Shown: positions 1 to 6,711 of the stretch, one piece after another
How the letters are laid out: each line of letters opens with the position of its first letter
Numbering within the stretch: the stretch's first letter is position 1
Source: Bacteriovoracaceae bacterium
Lineage (GTDB): Bacteria > Bdellovibrionota > Bacteriovoracia > Bacteriovoracales > Bacteriovoracaceae
DNA length: 20,099 bases
Reading direction: 5' to 3'
Assembly (NCBI GenBank): GCA_023146355.1
Contig: JAGLCH010000073.1
Location: 1-20,099, forward strand
Notes under the pieces: generated by a model
Database searches by the model: none
Told to the model about the DNA's origin: nothing
Seen by the model: only the letters and a program-made list of their open reading frames with translations
Translations under genes and position numbers: made by a program

Positions 1-446
1 CGAATTCGACGAAAATCTTTTGTAACAAGAGATGCATTATCACGAACAACAGAACGAATTGTTTCATTCTCTGGCTGGTTCGCAAGATCTCTAAATGAGT
101 TATAGAATCGGTTAAGGATCTTGTTGAGCCCCTCATTATCGATCTCATTAAAAATATTTTCAACTTGTTCTAGTTGTAGTGATCGCTCTTGAAAATATTC
201 ATGTTCTGAAATACTAGCGTTCAGTCTTTTCTCAATGAACTCATCATGGACACGGTTAATGTTAACAATGCGCGCACCAGTACCGTGAACTAGGCCACCT
301 TTTGAAATAGGCGTATTAGAAGTCTGAACGACTTTTTGACGTGAATAACCTTCAGTATTGGCATTGGCCATATTGTGCCCAGTGGTCTCTAAAGCTTTCT
401 TTGAGACGTTTAGTCCTGAGACGCCAATACTTAATAGATCTGACAA
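1..446 (-). CDS. flgK: Flagellar hook-associated protein 1 (FlgK), N-terminal part, cut by the left window edge
   Basis: FlgK forms the junction between hook and filament and is exported by the flagellar type III system. About 148 codons are visible; the C-terminal part lies beyond the window. The N-terminus reads SDLLSIGVSGLNVSKKALET followed by TGHNMANANTEGYSRQ, the D0 signature of rod/hook/HAP proteins, and then VHGTGARIVNINRVHDEFIE, typical of FlgK. I place the start at a TTG (444-446), because GGAAGGGG lies a few bases upstream and the Ser-Asp-Leu-Leu N-terminus then fits the family. No ATG is available at that point. It is the last visible gene of the flagellar run, 41 bases after flgN, its chaperone gene, and is probably co-transcribed with flgM-flgN. 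Confidence 0.93.
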   Translation of the reverse strand, partial: MSDLLSIGVSGLNVSKKALETTGHNMANANTEGYSRQKVVQTSNTPISKGGLVHGTGARIVNINRVHDEFIEKRLNASISEHEYFQERSLQLEQVENIFNEIDNEGLNKILNRFYNSFRDLANQPENETIRSVVRDNASLVTKDFRRI

Positions 447-487
447 AACTTACCCCTTCCTAGGTGTTTGCTTTACAACCTCTGCGA

Positions 488-1024
488 CTATCGCTTGAGA
501 TTGATACTTCCTGTATGCGTTGTTTCTCTTCCTGTTGAGGTGTAGACAGAGCACTTTTTTTCTCCTGTCGCATCCTCTCTAATACTTTTAAGCGAATCAA
601 TTGCTTTATTAATGAAAATTTGATTCTTCTTGTTCTGATCTTGGATTTTTTCAATGATATCAATGAGAAGTGTATTGAACTTAAAAAGGTGTTGTCCCTC
701 TTTCTCGGGACTAACATCACTCATCACTTTCAACAGCTGTGAGATACTGTTTATGATCGAGTGCTTTTTTCCTGATTCATTCGCAAGCGCAAGGTTTACT
801 TTACCTATCAGATCTAGTCTTAGCTCCTCTAAGTTGCCTACATACTCAATAATTTCTTGCTTTTGCTCGATTACGATATCAAGTTGATCGAGGTTGTTTT
901 CGATAAGGCAGTTGTATTCCTCTGAAGTAAGATCAAAAAGGTCAGCATGTTTTTCGCAAAACATTCTCCATAAGTCTGTGACCTGAAAATATAGTAATTC
1001 TAGCTGTGTTGGTTTTTTCGACAT
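488..1024 (-). CDS. flgN: FlgN-like flagellar export chaperone
   Basis: FlgN binds the C-termini of FlgK and FlgL in the cytoplasm and delivers them to the flagellar export gate. The 178-residue product is almost entirely predicted helix, rich in Glu, Lys, Leu and Ile, with no signal peptide or membrane segment, as expected for the FlgN fold (usually 140-160 residues). Primary sequence is poorly conserved in this family, so the call rests mainly on position: directly after flgM and directly before flgK. ATG is preceded by AGGGG at about 7 bases. The last 25 or so residues (Ser/Thr/Gly-rich, basic end) look disordered and make it slightly longer than usual. Confidence 0.72.
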   Translation of the reverse strand: MSKKPTQLELLYFQVTDLWRMFCEKHADLFDLTSEEYNCLIENNLDQLDIVIEQKQEIIEYVGNLEELRLDLIGKVNLALANESGKKHSIINSISQLLKVMSDVSPEKEGQHLFKFNTLLIDIIEKIQDQNKKNQIFINKAIDSLKSIREDATGEKKCSVYTSTGRETTHTGSINLKR

Positions 1025-1042
1025 ATTAGGCCCCTAGGTATT

Positions 1043-1366
1043 CTAGAAATCAGTCTTAAGCATCTTGTCAGCAATTGCTTCATAATTAAAATCATAATTG
1101 CCTGCTGCAATTTGTTCTTTGAGCTTTGCAATCTTCTCACTTTTATCAATTTCAGGTGCGGTATCTACAGCTTTCTTGATTCTTGAGAAGTCTTTTACGG
1201 CATCAGGAATGGCAACTTTTGCATCACGCTTTGTCTTTTCAAGCTCTGTTCTGCGAACATCATCTGTTCGCTTGAGCTCCACATTCTTGATTCTGTTCGC
1301 AGGTTCACCTTTCTTTTTGTAGTTGGAAAGTTGTCCTGAATTACTTGCGGGATTAATATTATTCAT
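1043..1366 (-). CDS. flgM: Anti-sigma-28 factor FlgM
   Basis: FlgM holds sigma-28 (FliA) inactive until the hook-basal body is complete and is then exported through the new flagellum, releasing late gene expression. The 107-residue product has a disordered basic N-terminal half and ends with SEKIAKLKEQIAAGNYDFNY and IADKMLK, which is the C-terminal sigma-binding motif of the family (Arg/Lys-helix, Gly-x-Tyr, IAxKML). I chose the ATG at 1364-1366 because AAGGAGGA lies 5 bases upstream. A longer frame starting 14 codons earlier lies inside the previous gene and lacks such a site. It overlaps the end of flgJ by 8 bases, so translation is probably coupled. Confidence 0.88.
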   Translation of the reverse strand: MNNINPASNSGQLSNYKKKGEPANRIKNVELKRTDDVRRTELEKTKRDAKVAIPDAVKDFSRIKKAVDTAPEIDKSEKIAKLKEQIAAGNYDFNYEAIADKMLKTDF

Positions 1367-1841
1367 TTGTGTCCTCCTTGTGGTATTTACTAATACCGAC
1401 ACGGCCACCAGAGACTTCCTGTTCTGGCCTTATCCTTATTTCTTGTTGTTCAAATTTCTGACGGTATAGTTCGACCGCTTTTTTATGTGGCATTCTCGCC
1501 TTCTCACGAGATAAATGCATATTTAAATTCGCTTCAGTTCTCATTTCTTTTGGGTAAATTTGATCTAAAATCATACGCTGAACACCCATGCCACCATTCT
1601 GGCTTGCCATAGCATCTGCTCGTTGATTTGATTGAAGTGACTTATAAAATTGTGAGCTAGGTGAGTCTGCTGTTACTTTTCCAGCAGTTTTATTCATTTG
1701 CTCAATCATCATATTGGCAAACATCTTTTCCATGCCAGAAGCAACATCTGTGTATGCTTTCGGGATGTACTTATCATCAGTCTTTTGGACTGCAGGCTTC
1801 TGCAAGTTTAAGAATGATGATTTTGTGATGTTATTTGCCAT
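1359..1841 (-). CDS. flgJ: Rod-binding protein, FlgJ N-terminal domain only
   Basis: FlgJ caps the growing rod in the periplasm. This 160-residue product contains only the rod-binding domain: residues about 35-95 show the family pattern with a Met-rich helix (MEKMFANMMIEQMNK), then SSQFYKSL, QRADAMASQNGGMGVQRMI. The C-terminal muramidase domain found in enterobacterial FlgJ (over 300 residues) is missing, as in many bacteria outside the gamma-proteobacteria, so a separate hydrolase must open the peptidoglycan. The C-terminal 60 residues are charged and probably extended. ATG follows AGGAAG by about 5 bases. It is the first gene after a 104-base gap, so it may start its own transcript with flgM, flgN and flgK. 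Confidence 0.82.
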   Translation of the reverse strand: MANNITKSSFLNLQKPAVQKTDDKYIPKAYTDVASGMEKMFANMMIEQMNKTAGKVTADSPSSQFYKSLQSNQRADAMASQNGGMGVQRMILDQIYPKEMRTEANLNMHLSREKARMPHKKAVELYRQKFEQQEIRIRPEQEVSGGRVGISKYHKEDTNE

Positions 1842-1945
1842 TAAACTTCCTGTTTTTTCGGCGATAGAATCATTCCTTGATCCCTTCCGACAACTAATAC
1901 CTTACTATTGTACCACTAAAAAAAAAAAAAAACTAATTATGCCCT
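1842..1945 (-). promoter_or_regulatory. flgI-flgJ gap with a 15-T run and a possible promoter
   Basis: This is the only sizeable gap in the flagellar block. On the minus strand flgI is followed, about 13 bases after its stop, by 15 consecutive T (1918-1932). I see no stem in front of the run, so it is not a standard terminator. Directly downstream TGGTACAAT offers an extended -10 (TACAAT at 1912-1907, one mismatch to TATAAT). The -35 position would be TAGTTT (1935-1930), a poor match, with the T run filling the spacer. A second candidate, GCCGAAAA at 1862-1855, matches the sigma-28 -10 (GCCGATAA) at 7 of 8 bases, but its -35 is weak and it lies too near the start codon. Confidence 0.3.
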
Positions 1946-2950
1946 TTAGATCATCTCAATTTCTCCGATAAGGGCCCCGTTTCTTTTAAGTGCCTGAAAT
2001 ATTGAAATCAGATCCTCTGGTGTGGCCCCAAAGGCGTTAAGGCTCTCGACTAAATCTTTAAGGGTGGTCTTTTCTTCCACAAAGTAGAGAGATCCAGGCT
2101 TCGCATCTTTCTGCGCTTTGTCCCCTCCTATCTGAATTGTGAGGTCTCCGTGGCTTATTGCAACCGATTTAAGCGCCATCTCGCCTCCGGCGACAATTGT
2201 ACCAGTTCTTTCATTAATCACTATTTTTGCAATTGTATCTGTATAAACCTTGAAGTTTTCAATGATGGCCATAAGCTCTACCACCTTGCGCTGATAGTGA
2301 ACTGGAATCATAAGATCGACAGTAGTTGAATCTTTAGCAGATGCATACTTCCCACCGAGTTCTTGATTGATAGTTTTTTCAATCCTTGCGGCAGTTGTAA
2401 AGTCTGGGTTATTGAGGCTGAAGCGAAGAGAGTTTTTCTTGTGAAAGTTAACTTGTAGTTCCTTTTCAACTGTTGCGCCACCAGGAATGAGTCCTGTTGT
2501 AGCAAACTTAGAGCCTTTGTCTAGGCCTCCAATTGATACTGCACCGTTGGCAATTGCGTAAATTTTACTATCACCACCTTTTAGGGGAGTAACGAGAAGG
2601 GTTCCTCCGGCAAGAGATGAAGAGTCTCCAATTGCAGAAACCGTAATTCCGATTTTCTGACCGACTCGCGCAAAGGGAGGAAGTTTCGCAGTTACAATAA
2701 CCGATGCAACATTCTTAGAGGTTATTTCTCGTTTAAGATTTAGACCGAGTTTTTTAAACATTTTTTTTAATGACGTATTTGTGATCTCGGCACCACCGTC
2801 ACCTGTTCCATTGAGGCCAATCACTAGGCCATAGCCAATGATGGGATTTTCGCGAACACCTTTAACAGAGACCAAATCTTTCAGTCTGCTTGGTCCAGCA
2901 AAGGAATTAATCGTTGCTAATAGTAGAAGTAGAGTTATTGCCTGCTTCAT
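1946..2950 (-). CDS. flgI: Flagellar P-ring protein FlgI
   Basis: FlgI polymerises in the periplasm around the rod as the peptidoglycan-layer bushing. The 334-residue product starts with a Sec signal peptide (MKQAITLLLLLATINSFA, cut before GPSRLKD) and then shows the strongly conserved family stretches: RLKDLVSVKGVRENPIIGYG, LVIGLNGTGDGG, SKNVASVIVTAKLPPFARVG, then GTLLVTPLKG, INERTGTIVAGG and FGATPEDLISIFQALKRNGA at the C-terminus. Length is close to the family norm. I prefer the ATG at 2948-2950, which has AGGTGA just upstream; a GTG two codons earlier directly abuts the flgH stop and is the alternative. It needs the chaperone FlgA, encoded two genes upstream. Confidence 0.96.
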   Translation of the reverse strand: MKQAITLLLLLATINSFAGPSRLKDLVSVKGVRENPIIGYGLVIGLNGTGDGGAEITNTSLKKMFKKLGLNLKREITSKNVASVIVTAKLPPFARVGQKIGITVSAIGDSSSLAGGTLLVTPLKGGDSKIYAIANGAVSIGGLDKGSKFATTGLIPGGATVEKELQVNFHKKNSLRFSLNNPDFTTAARIEKTINQELGGKYASAKDSTTVDLMIPVHYQRKVVELMAIIENFKVYTDTIAKIVINERTGTIVAGGEMALKSVAISHGDLTIQIGGDKAQKDAKPGSLYFVEEKTTLKDLVESLNAFGATPEDLISIFQALKRNGALIGEIEMI

Positions 2951-2956
2951 GGTCAC

Positions 2957-3706
2957 CTACCTAATTAATTGAATCGTGGTTTCTAAGAAATCATTTGAGT
3001 CAATCGTATCGTCCGACTTGATATCCTTGCGGGCTATCAACGCCTGTACTTCAACTAATCTCTTACGTTTTTTGTACAACACATTCTTCTGAGCTTTTAA
3101 TAAAATATGTTCACGGTTGATTTCTTCCATAATTATTGAAGTAAACCTATCGTGGATCTTCTCATTGCTTTTTGTCGGGGCGTCATCCTCTGCCACCGTA
3201 GGCTCCGCTGCTGCTGGCGCCGCTTCTTTTGCGCCTTTCTTAGCTGGCCTTTTCTTTTTTAGTGGTGGGAAAGAGCGCTTAAGCTCCATTGTGACTTCGT
3301 TTTTCAACTTACCTTGAACATTTATTAAAACGATGTCTCCAACTTTTCTATTTTTATCAGATGAAAATAAGTAGTTCTCATTTCCTGTTCCTGCCCAAAG
3401 GCTACCATCTGATCCATTATCAACTAAATCGTCTGCCTTATAACGTTTGCGAGGTTGGTTTGATTTTTTATAATATCTTTTTACCTTTGGGTGAATAGAC
3501 TGATTATTGTTCGTTGATGGCCCTGCATATCGCTTGTTTTTTTGAGGCTTTCGGTACTGGTCAAAGCGCGTATCTTTATACTGTTTACCTTTTTTTTGGC
3601 CTGCGTACTCTTGATCCATCTGACGATGCATGTTGTTGATTAATCCTGAACAACTGCTCAGGAGTAATAATAATGTCAATGTGCTGATCGAAATGAGTAC
3701 TCTCAT
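2957..3706 (-). CDS. flgH: Flagellar L-ring lipoprotein FlgH (divergent)
   Basis: FlgH forms the outer-membrane ring around the rod. The N-terminus is a lipoprotein signal with lipobox LLSSC, acylated Cys at about residue 19. A basic, Asn/Lys/Tyr-rich stretch (residues 25-95) follows. The family core begins with DGSLW, then ENYLFSSDKNRKVGDIVLIN, which corresponds to the FlgH segment ahead of the R-x-GDI motif. The conserved C-terminus is recognisable only as pattern (KRLVEVQALIARKDIKSDD, DFLETTIQLIR). An inserted Lys/Ala/Pro/Glu-rich segment at about residues 148-180 is not part of the normal fold. At 249 residues it is a little longer than usual. It overlaps flgA by ATGA and leads straight into flgI, which supports the call despite low conservation. 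Confidence 0.85.
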   Translation of the reverse strand: MRVLISISTLTLLLLLSSCSGLINNMHRQMDQEYAGQKKGKQYKDTRFDQYRKPQKNKRYAGPSTNNNQSIHPKVKRYYKKSNQPRKRYKADDLVDNGSDGSLWAGTGNENYLFSSDKNRKVGDIVLINVQGKLKNEVTMELKRSFPPLKKKRPAKKGAKEAAPAAAEPTVAEDDAPTKSNEKIHDRFTSIIMEEINREHILLKAQKNVLYKKRKRLVEVQALIARKDIKSDDTIDSNDFLETTIQLIR

Positions 3707-4581
3707 AATTGTATAACTACCTTGTTAAAGTCGATGACTTTACCTGTAAGAGTTTTCTTACTTTTTATTGATCTAAGTTGAATAATATCCCCATATTTTC
3801 CCATTCTCATTGGGATTGCCTTACCGCTAAGTTGAATGCCATTTTTCTCAAGACTGATTCTTACAGGGGTTCCTGATCTTACTAGCGCAAGCGCCGTTGC
3901 ATTCGACAGCTTAAGGGCCTGCCCCTTACTTAAAGGACCATTTAAACGATAGTGGGAAATTCTCGCTAAGTTCCTAAATAGTCTTTCTGGGTAAGCGGAA
4001 TAAACTAAACGTTTTTCAAATTCACTCGGATCAATTCCGCCATATGTTGTAGTGAGATGTGTCTTGGCAACGAGTGCTTTTACTCTGGCCTTGAGTGTTC
4101 CAGTCACCCAGATTTTCTTATTCTGAGCCTTTAAAGAATTATTAATCGAAATGGCGATGGATTTCTTTCCGAGGTCTTTATTTTTAAGTCTTATGGAAAT
4201 CGAGTCATACTGTTCGAGAGTTATAACTTTAATCGTGGATGCTTTAAGATCATCTAGCTTATAGTTCGAACCAAAGCTAAACCGCTCACTAATTAAATTT
4301 GAGAGTGAATTAATAATAATTTTTTTGGGAGAGATATCTACGTTTGGGAGATCATCTAATAAGTAGTTTGACTGAATAGATCCCTCAAAATCAAGGAGCG
4401 ATTTAACAAATTGAACTTGAATTTTATTGTTGCAGTTTGTTTCTTTAATTAAGGAGGATGAGGTAATTGATTCTCTAGAAATTATGTAGTTCTTATCCCA
4501 CGCCAAAATGTAACAATCCCCTGCGATGGATTTCGCAGCATAGATTAAGACTAATAGAGAAACAATGTTTCGTACTTTCAT
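3703..4581 (-). CDS. flgA: P-ring assembly chaperone FlgA
   Basis: FlgA is a periplasmic chaperone that FlgI needs to assemble. The 292-residue product has a signal peptide (MKVRNIVSLLVLIYAAKSIA) and ends in a SAF/FlgA-type domain at about residues 165-292. Recognisable pieces are the linker SKGQALKLSNATALALVRSG, then PVRISLEKNGIQLSGKAIPM, RMGKYGDIIQLRSIKSKKTL and a final GKVIDFNKVVIQL. These follow the family pattern of a G-x-V or P-V strand, an A-x-x-x-G-x-x-GD turn and an N/S-x-S-x-K strand. The N-terminal half is poorly conserved. It starts 3 bases after the flgG stop and overlaps flgH by four bases, consistent with one transcript. Confidence 0.88.
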   Translation of the reverse strand: MKVRNIVSLLVLIYAAKSIAGDCYILAWDKNYIISRESITSSSLIKETNCNNKIQVQFVKSLLDFEGSIQSNYLLDDLPNVDISPKKIIINSLSNLISERFSFGSNYKLDDLKASTIKVITLEQYDSISIRLKNKDLGKKSIAISINNSLKAQNKKIWVTGTLKARVKALVAKTHLTTTYGGIDPSEFEKRLVYSAYPERLFRNLARISHYRLNGPLSKGQALKLSNATALALVRSGTPVRISLEKNGIQLSGKAIPMRMGKYGDIIQLRSIKSKKTLTGKVIDFNKVVIQL

Positions 4582-4584
4582 TTA

Positions 4585-5439
4585 CTACCTAAGGTTGTTA
4601 ACCGTTTGAAGTATTTCATCTGCTGCTTTCATCACTTTAGCGTTTAGTTCAAATGTTCGTTGGGCCTTGATCAGTCCAGTCATCTCATTCATAATGTTGA
4701 CGTTAGAAGTCTCTAGTTGGCCCTGCTTGATTACTCCGGTATTATCATTACCACCAACTTGTTCGAGGGAGTTTCCACTTGATTTGGTCATAGCATAAAG
4801 ATTGCTACCCATTGACCGAAGTCCAACAGGATTCACAAACATAAATACTGGGATTTGCCCCACATTTTGTGGGTCAGGTTGGCCATTGAGAAATGCCTCA
4901 ACCGCTCCTGTCTCCGTAATGTTTACACTTCTTGTGGTTGGAGGGAATTGGATAGTAGGAAAAACCTTGTAGCCCCTTGAGTTAACCAAGATCCCCGTAT
5001 GGTCAACATTGAATGACCCATCTCTTGTAAATGCGAGAGAACCATCATTTGTGATGATGCCAAAAAAACCATCTCCATTGATTGCAAGATCAAATGGGTT
5101 GTTTGTAATTTTGAGTGAACCCTGCGAGAAAACTTTTCTTGTTGCTCCAACCTTTGCTCCACTTCCAATTTGTACTCCAACATTATACTGACTGTTGCTA
5201 CTCGAGCGTCCGCCAGCTTCTGTGATCGTTTCATACATTAAGTCTTCAAACTCAACACGTGACAGCTTAAAACCGGTAGTGTTTGCGTTGGCAATATTGT
5301 TTGATATTGCAGTGATGTTTGCCTCTTGAGCGGCCATTCCTGTTGCTGCGATATTCAAGGCACGAGTTACTGCAAAGACACTGAAACTTGATGTGAGGAA
5401 TAATAAAAGAATGGTTAGTTTAGAATTTAGCAATTTCAT
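4585..5439 (-). CDS. flgG: Distal rod protein FlgG with an N-terminal signal-peptide-like extension
   Basis: FlgG forms the distal rod. From residue 24 the 284-residue product aligns end to end with standard FlgG (about 260 residues). Visible pieces are VTRALNIAATGMAAQEANIT, ISNNIANANTTGFKLSRVEF, EDLMYETI, FDLAINGDGFFGI, FTRDGSF, QGQLETSNVNIMNEMTGLIK and a C-terminal heptad helix. The odd part is residues 1-23: Met-Lys, then a run of Leu/Ile/Phe (LTILLLFLTSS) and a Val-Phe-Ala end, which looks like a Sec signal peptide. FlgG is normally exported by the flagellar type III system without one. The ATG at 5437-5439 has AAGGGG upstream and overlaps flgF by 20 bases. The family start position is GTA here and no ATG or GTG lies nearby; the only other option is an unsupported TTG four codons further on. 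Confidence 0.93.
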   Translation of the reverse strand: MKLLNSKLTILLLFLTSSFSVFAVTRALNIAATGMAAQEANITAISNNIANANTTGFKLSRVEFEDLMYETITEAGGRSSSNSQYNVGVQIGSGAKVGATRKVFSQGSLKITNNPFDLAINGDGFFGIITNDGSLAFTRDGSFNVDHTGILVNSRGYKVFPTIQFPPTTRSVNITETGAVEAFLNGQPDPQNVGQIPVFMFVNPVGLRSMGSNLYAMTKSSGNSLEQVGGNDNTGVIKQGQLETSNVNIMNEMTGLIKAQRTFELNAKVMKAADEILQTVNNLR

Positions 5440-6247
5440 TTACCCCTTTTTGAGCGATGTTATCGTATGCTTTCATTGCTCGTTGTATCGTTTGAAAGTG
5501 TCTTGTGGCCTGAATCAACGAGGACATCTCGCTAACGGCATTAACATTTGATTCCTCTACAAACCCCTGCCTGACTGAGGCCTGAATAGGTTTTGTAGAG
5601 ATGTTTTTAAAATCGTTATTAATAAAAGTAGCACTTCCCTCTTTTCTTAGGGCGTGTACATCATCGAATTCAACTACAGATAGTTTGCCGATTTGTTGAC
5701 CTTTTTGAAAAATGTCACCAGAAAAGGTCACAGATACTCTTGCATCTGATCCAATTGAAATTGAGCGGTCAGCAGGTTTTGCAAGATCACCTCCTGCTTG
5801 TAAAGAGGCCGGGTCGAGCCTTGAAAGGACAGGATATCCCTGATTTGTAACTAGCTTACCTTCACTTGAAACAGTAAAGGTTCCTCTTCTTGTGTATCGA
5901 ATTCCGTTTGGTGATAGAACTTCAAAAAAACCCTTTCCACTCAGTGCCACATCAAGTGGGTTTTGAGTCGGGCGCAACTGCCCTTGAGAGAAATCAGTAT
6001 AGCTACCGTCAACTTTTACTTTTGCATTTTCTGCACCATTGGAGTGATAAAAGTCGTCTGGACTCCATTCTTTATTGGGGAGATCGACCTGATCTACCCC
6101 TTTGCTGAATACTGTGAGATGTTCCTTGAATACCAGTTGATCCTTTTTGAATCCTGGAGTATTGGCGTTGGCAACATTATTAGCAATGGTGTCAACATTG
6201 CGCTGTTGTGCAATTGCGCCAGATACGGGAACCCAGATATTTTTCAA
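5420..6247 (-). CDS. flgF: Proximal rod protein FlgF (FlgF/FlgG family)
   Basis: A 275-residue rod protein exported by the flagellar type III system. It carries VSGAIAQQRNVDTIANNVAN and ANTPGFKKDQ at the N-terminus (D0 rod/hook signature), LDVALSGKGFFEVL and YTRRGTF in the middle, and ESNVNAVSEMSSLIQATRHF at the C-terminus. Assignment as FlgF and not FlgG rests on its place ahead of a clear flgG and on the long loop between residues 45 and 90. I chose the TTG at 6245-6247 (Leu-Lys-Asn-Ile-Trp), because AGGAGGG lies 7 bases upstream and the frame further upstream encodes an unlikely Cys/Trp-rich stretch. Unlike flgG it has no signal-peptide-like extension. It is the first gene of the minus-strand flagellar run. 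Confidence 0.9.
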   Translation of the reverse strand: MKNIWVPVSGAIAQQRNVDTIANNVANANTPGFKKDQLVFKEHLTVFSKGVDQVDLPNKEWSPDDFYHSNGAENAKVKVDGSYTDFSQGQLRPTQNPLDVALSGKGFFEVLSPNGIRYTRRGTFTVSSEGKLVTNQGYPVLSRLDPASLQAGGDLAKPADRSISIGSDARVSVTFSGDIFQKGQQIGKLSVVEFDDVHALRKEGSATFINNDFKNISTKPIQASVRQGFVEESNVNAVSEMSSLIQATRHFQTIQRAMKAYDNIAQKGVNEIAKF

Positions 6248-6471
6248 AGTGCGCCCTCCTAGGTCAGATTGTGCCTTCGTGGCACTACACTTCTTCCATT
6301 TCAAATCATACCTCTTCGGGTGCCAACATTTCCACACTAGGCAAAATTTCCCCGGCACATTCTACTCGTTTTCCCCCTCTTATAAATTGGATACTTAAGT
6401 GATATTCTGATATAGATTTAGTCACTTACAGTTCTGATATTTTTTTTATATTATGTACTTGCGTCAAATTA
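6248..6471. promoter_or_regulatory. Divergent control region between flgF and xseB with GTGCC/GGCAC inverted repeats
   Basis: This non-coding stretch separates two diverging transcription units. It contains a perfect 5-base stem, GTGCC-TTCGT-GGCAC, at 6271-6285, which would lie in the flgF leader just upstream of its ribosome binding site. The same pair of 5-mers recurs as GTGCC at 6320-6324 and GGCAC at 6354-6358. TTGGCACCC on the minus strand near 6320 resembles the -24 half of a sigma-54 promoter, but the -12 GC is absent at the required distance. I cannot assign the flgF promoter with confidence. Confidence 0.35.
6425..6454 (+). promoter_or_regulatory. Possible housekeeping promoter for xseB and downstream genes
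   Basis: CTTACA (6425-6430, 4 of 6 to TTGACA) and TATTAT (6449-6454, 5 of 6 to TATAAT) are 18 bases apart, with a T-rich spacer. Transcription would start near 6461. That would leave almost no leader for an ATG at 6472 and a normal leader for the GTG start at 6493. Confidence 0.35.
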
Positions 6472-6492
6472 ATGACGATATTGAGAGGACCA

Positions 6493-6708
6493 GTGGGAAA
6501 AAAAGTAACAGCAAATAGCTTTGAAAGTTCGCTTGGAGAGCTTGAGTCAATAGTTCAGTCTTTAGAAAATGGTGATCTTGAGCTTGAAGACAGCATTAAA
6601 AAATTTGAAGACGGAGTGTCGTTATACAAAAACTGTAAAAAATTACTTTCAGAAGTTGAAAAGAAGGTAACAAAACTTACTAAGGATTTGAAGGAAGAGG
6701 AACTGTAG
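6493..6708 (+). CDS. xseB: Exodeoxyribonuclease VII small subunit
   Basis: XseB is the small subunit of exonuclease VII, which degrades single-stranded DNA with the large subunit XseA (not in this window). The 71-residue product carries the whole family pattern: SFESSLGELESIVQSLENGD, LELEDSIKKFEDGVSLYKNC, then KKLLSEVEKKVTKL. I chose the GTG at 6493 because AGAGGA lies just upstream and the resulting Met-Gly-Lys-Lys N-terminus resembles known XseB proteins. An in-frame ATG at 6472 would add seven residues but has no ribosome binding site. It is the first gene of a plus-strand run; the next gene starts 3 bases after its stop. Confidence 0.92.
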   Translation: MGKKVTANSFESSLGELESIVQSLENGDLELEDSIKKFEDGVSLYKNCKKLLSEVEKKVTKLTKDLKEEEL

Positions 6709-6711
6709 TTA

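Noticed and set aside
460..720. An 86-codon open frame overlapping flgN in another frame
   Set aside because: It has no family pattern, overlaps a better-supported gene, and its basic composition is typical of out-of-frame translation.
1918..1932. T15 tract as a Rho-independent terminator of flgI
   Set aside because: There is no GC-rich stem in the 13 or so bases between the flgI stop and the tract.
5420..5439. Frameshift or assembly error creating the flgG extension out of flgF sequence
   Set aside because: Both frames are intact, flgF ends with a normal family C-terminus, the overlap is only 20 bases, and a ribosome binding site precedes the flgG ATG.
6300..6360. Possible sigma-54 promoter for the flagellar operon (TTGGCACCC, and GGGGAAATTTTGCC on the minus strand)
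   Set aside because: The first lacks GC at the -12 position, and in the second the GG and GC are one base too close. Sigma-54 promoters are strict about this spacing.
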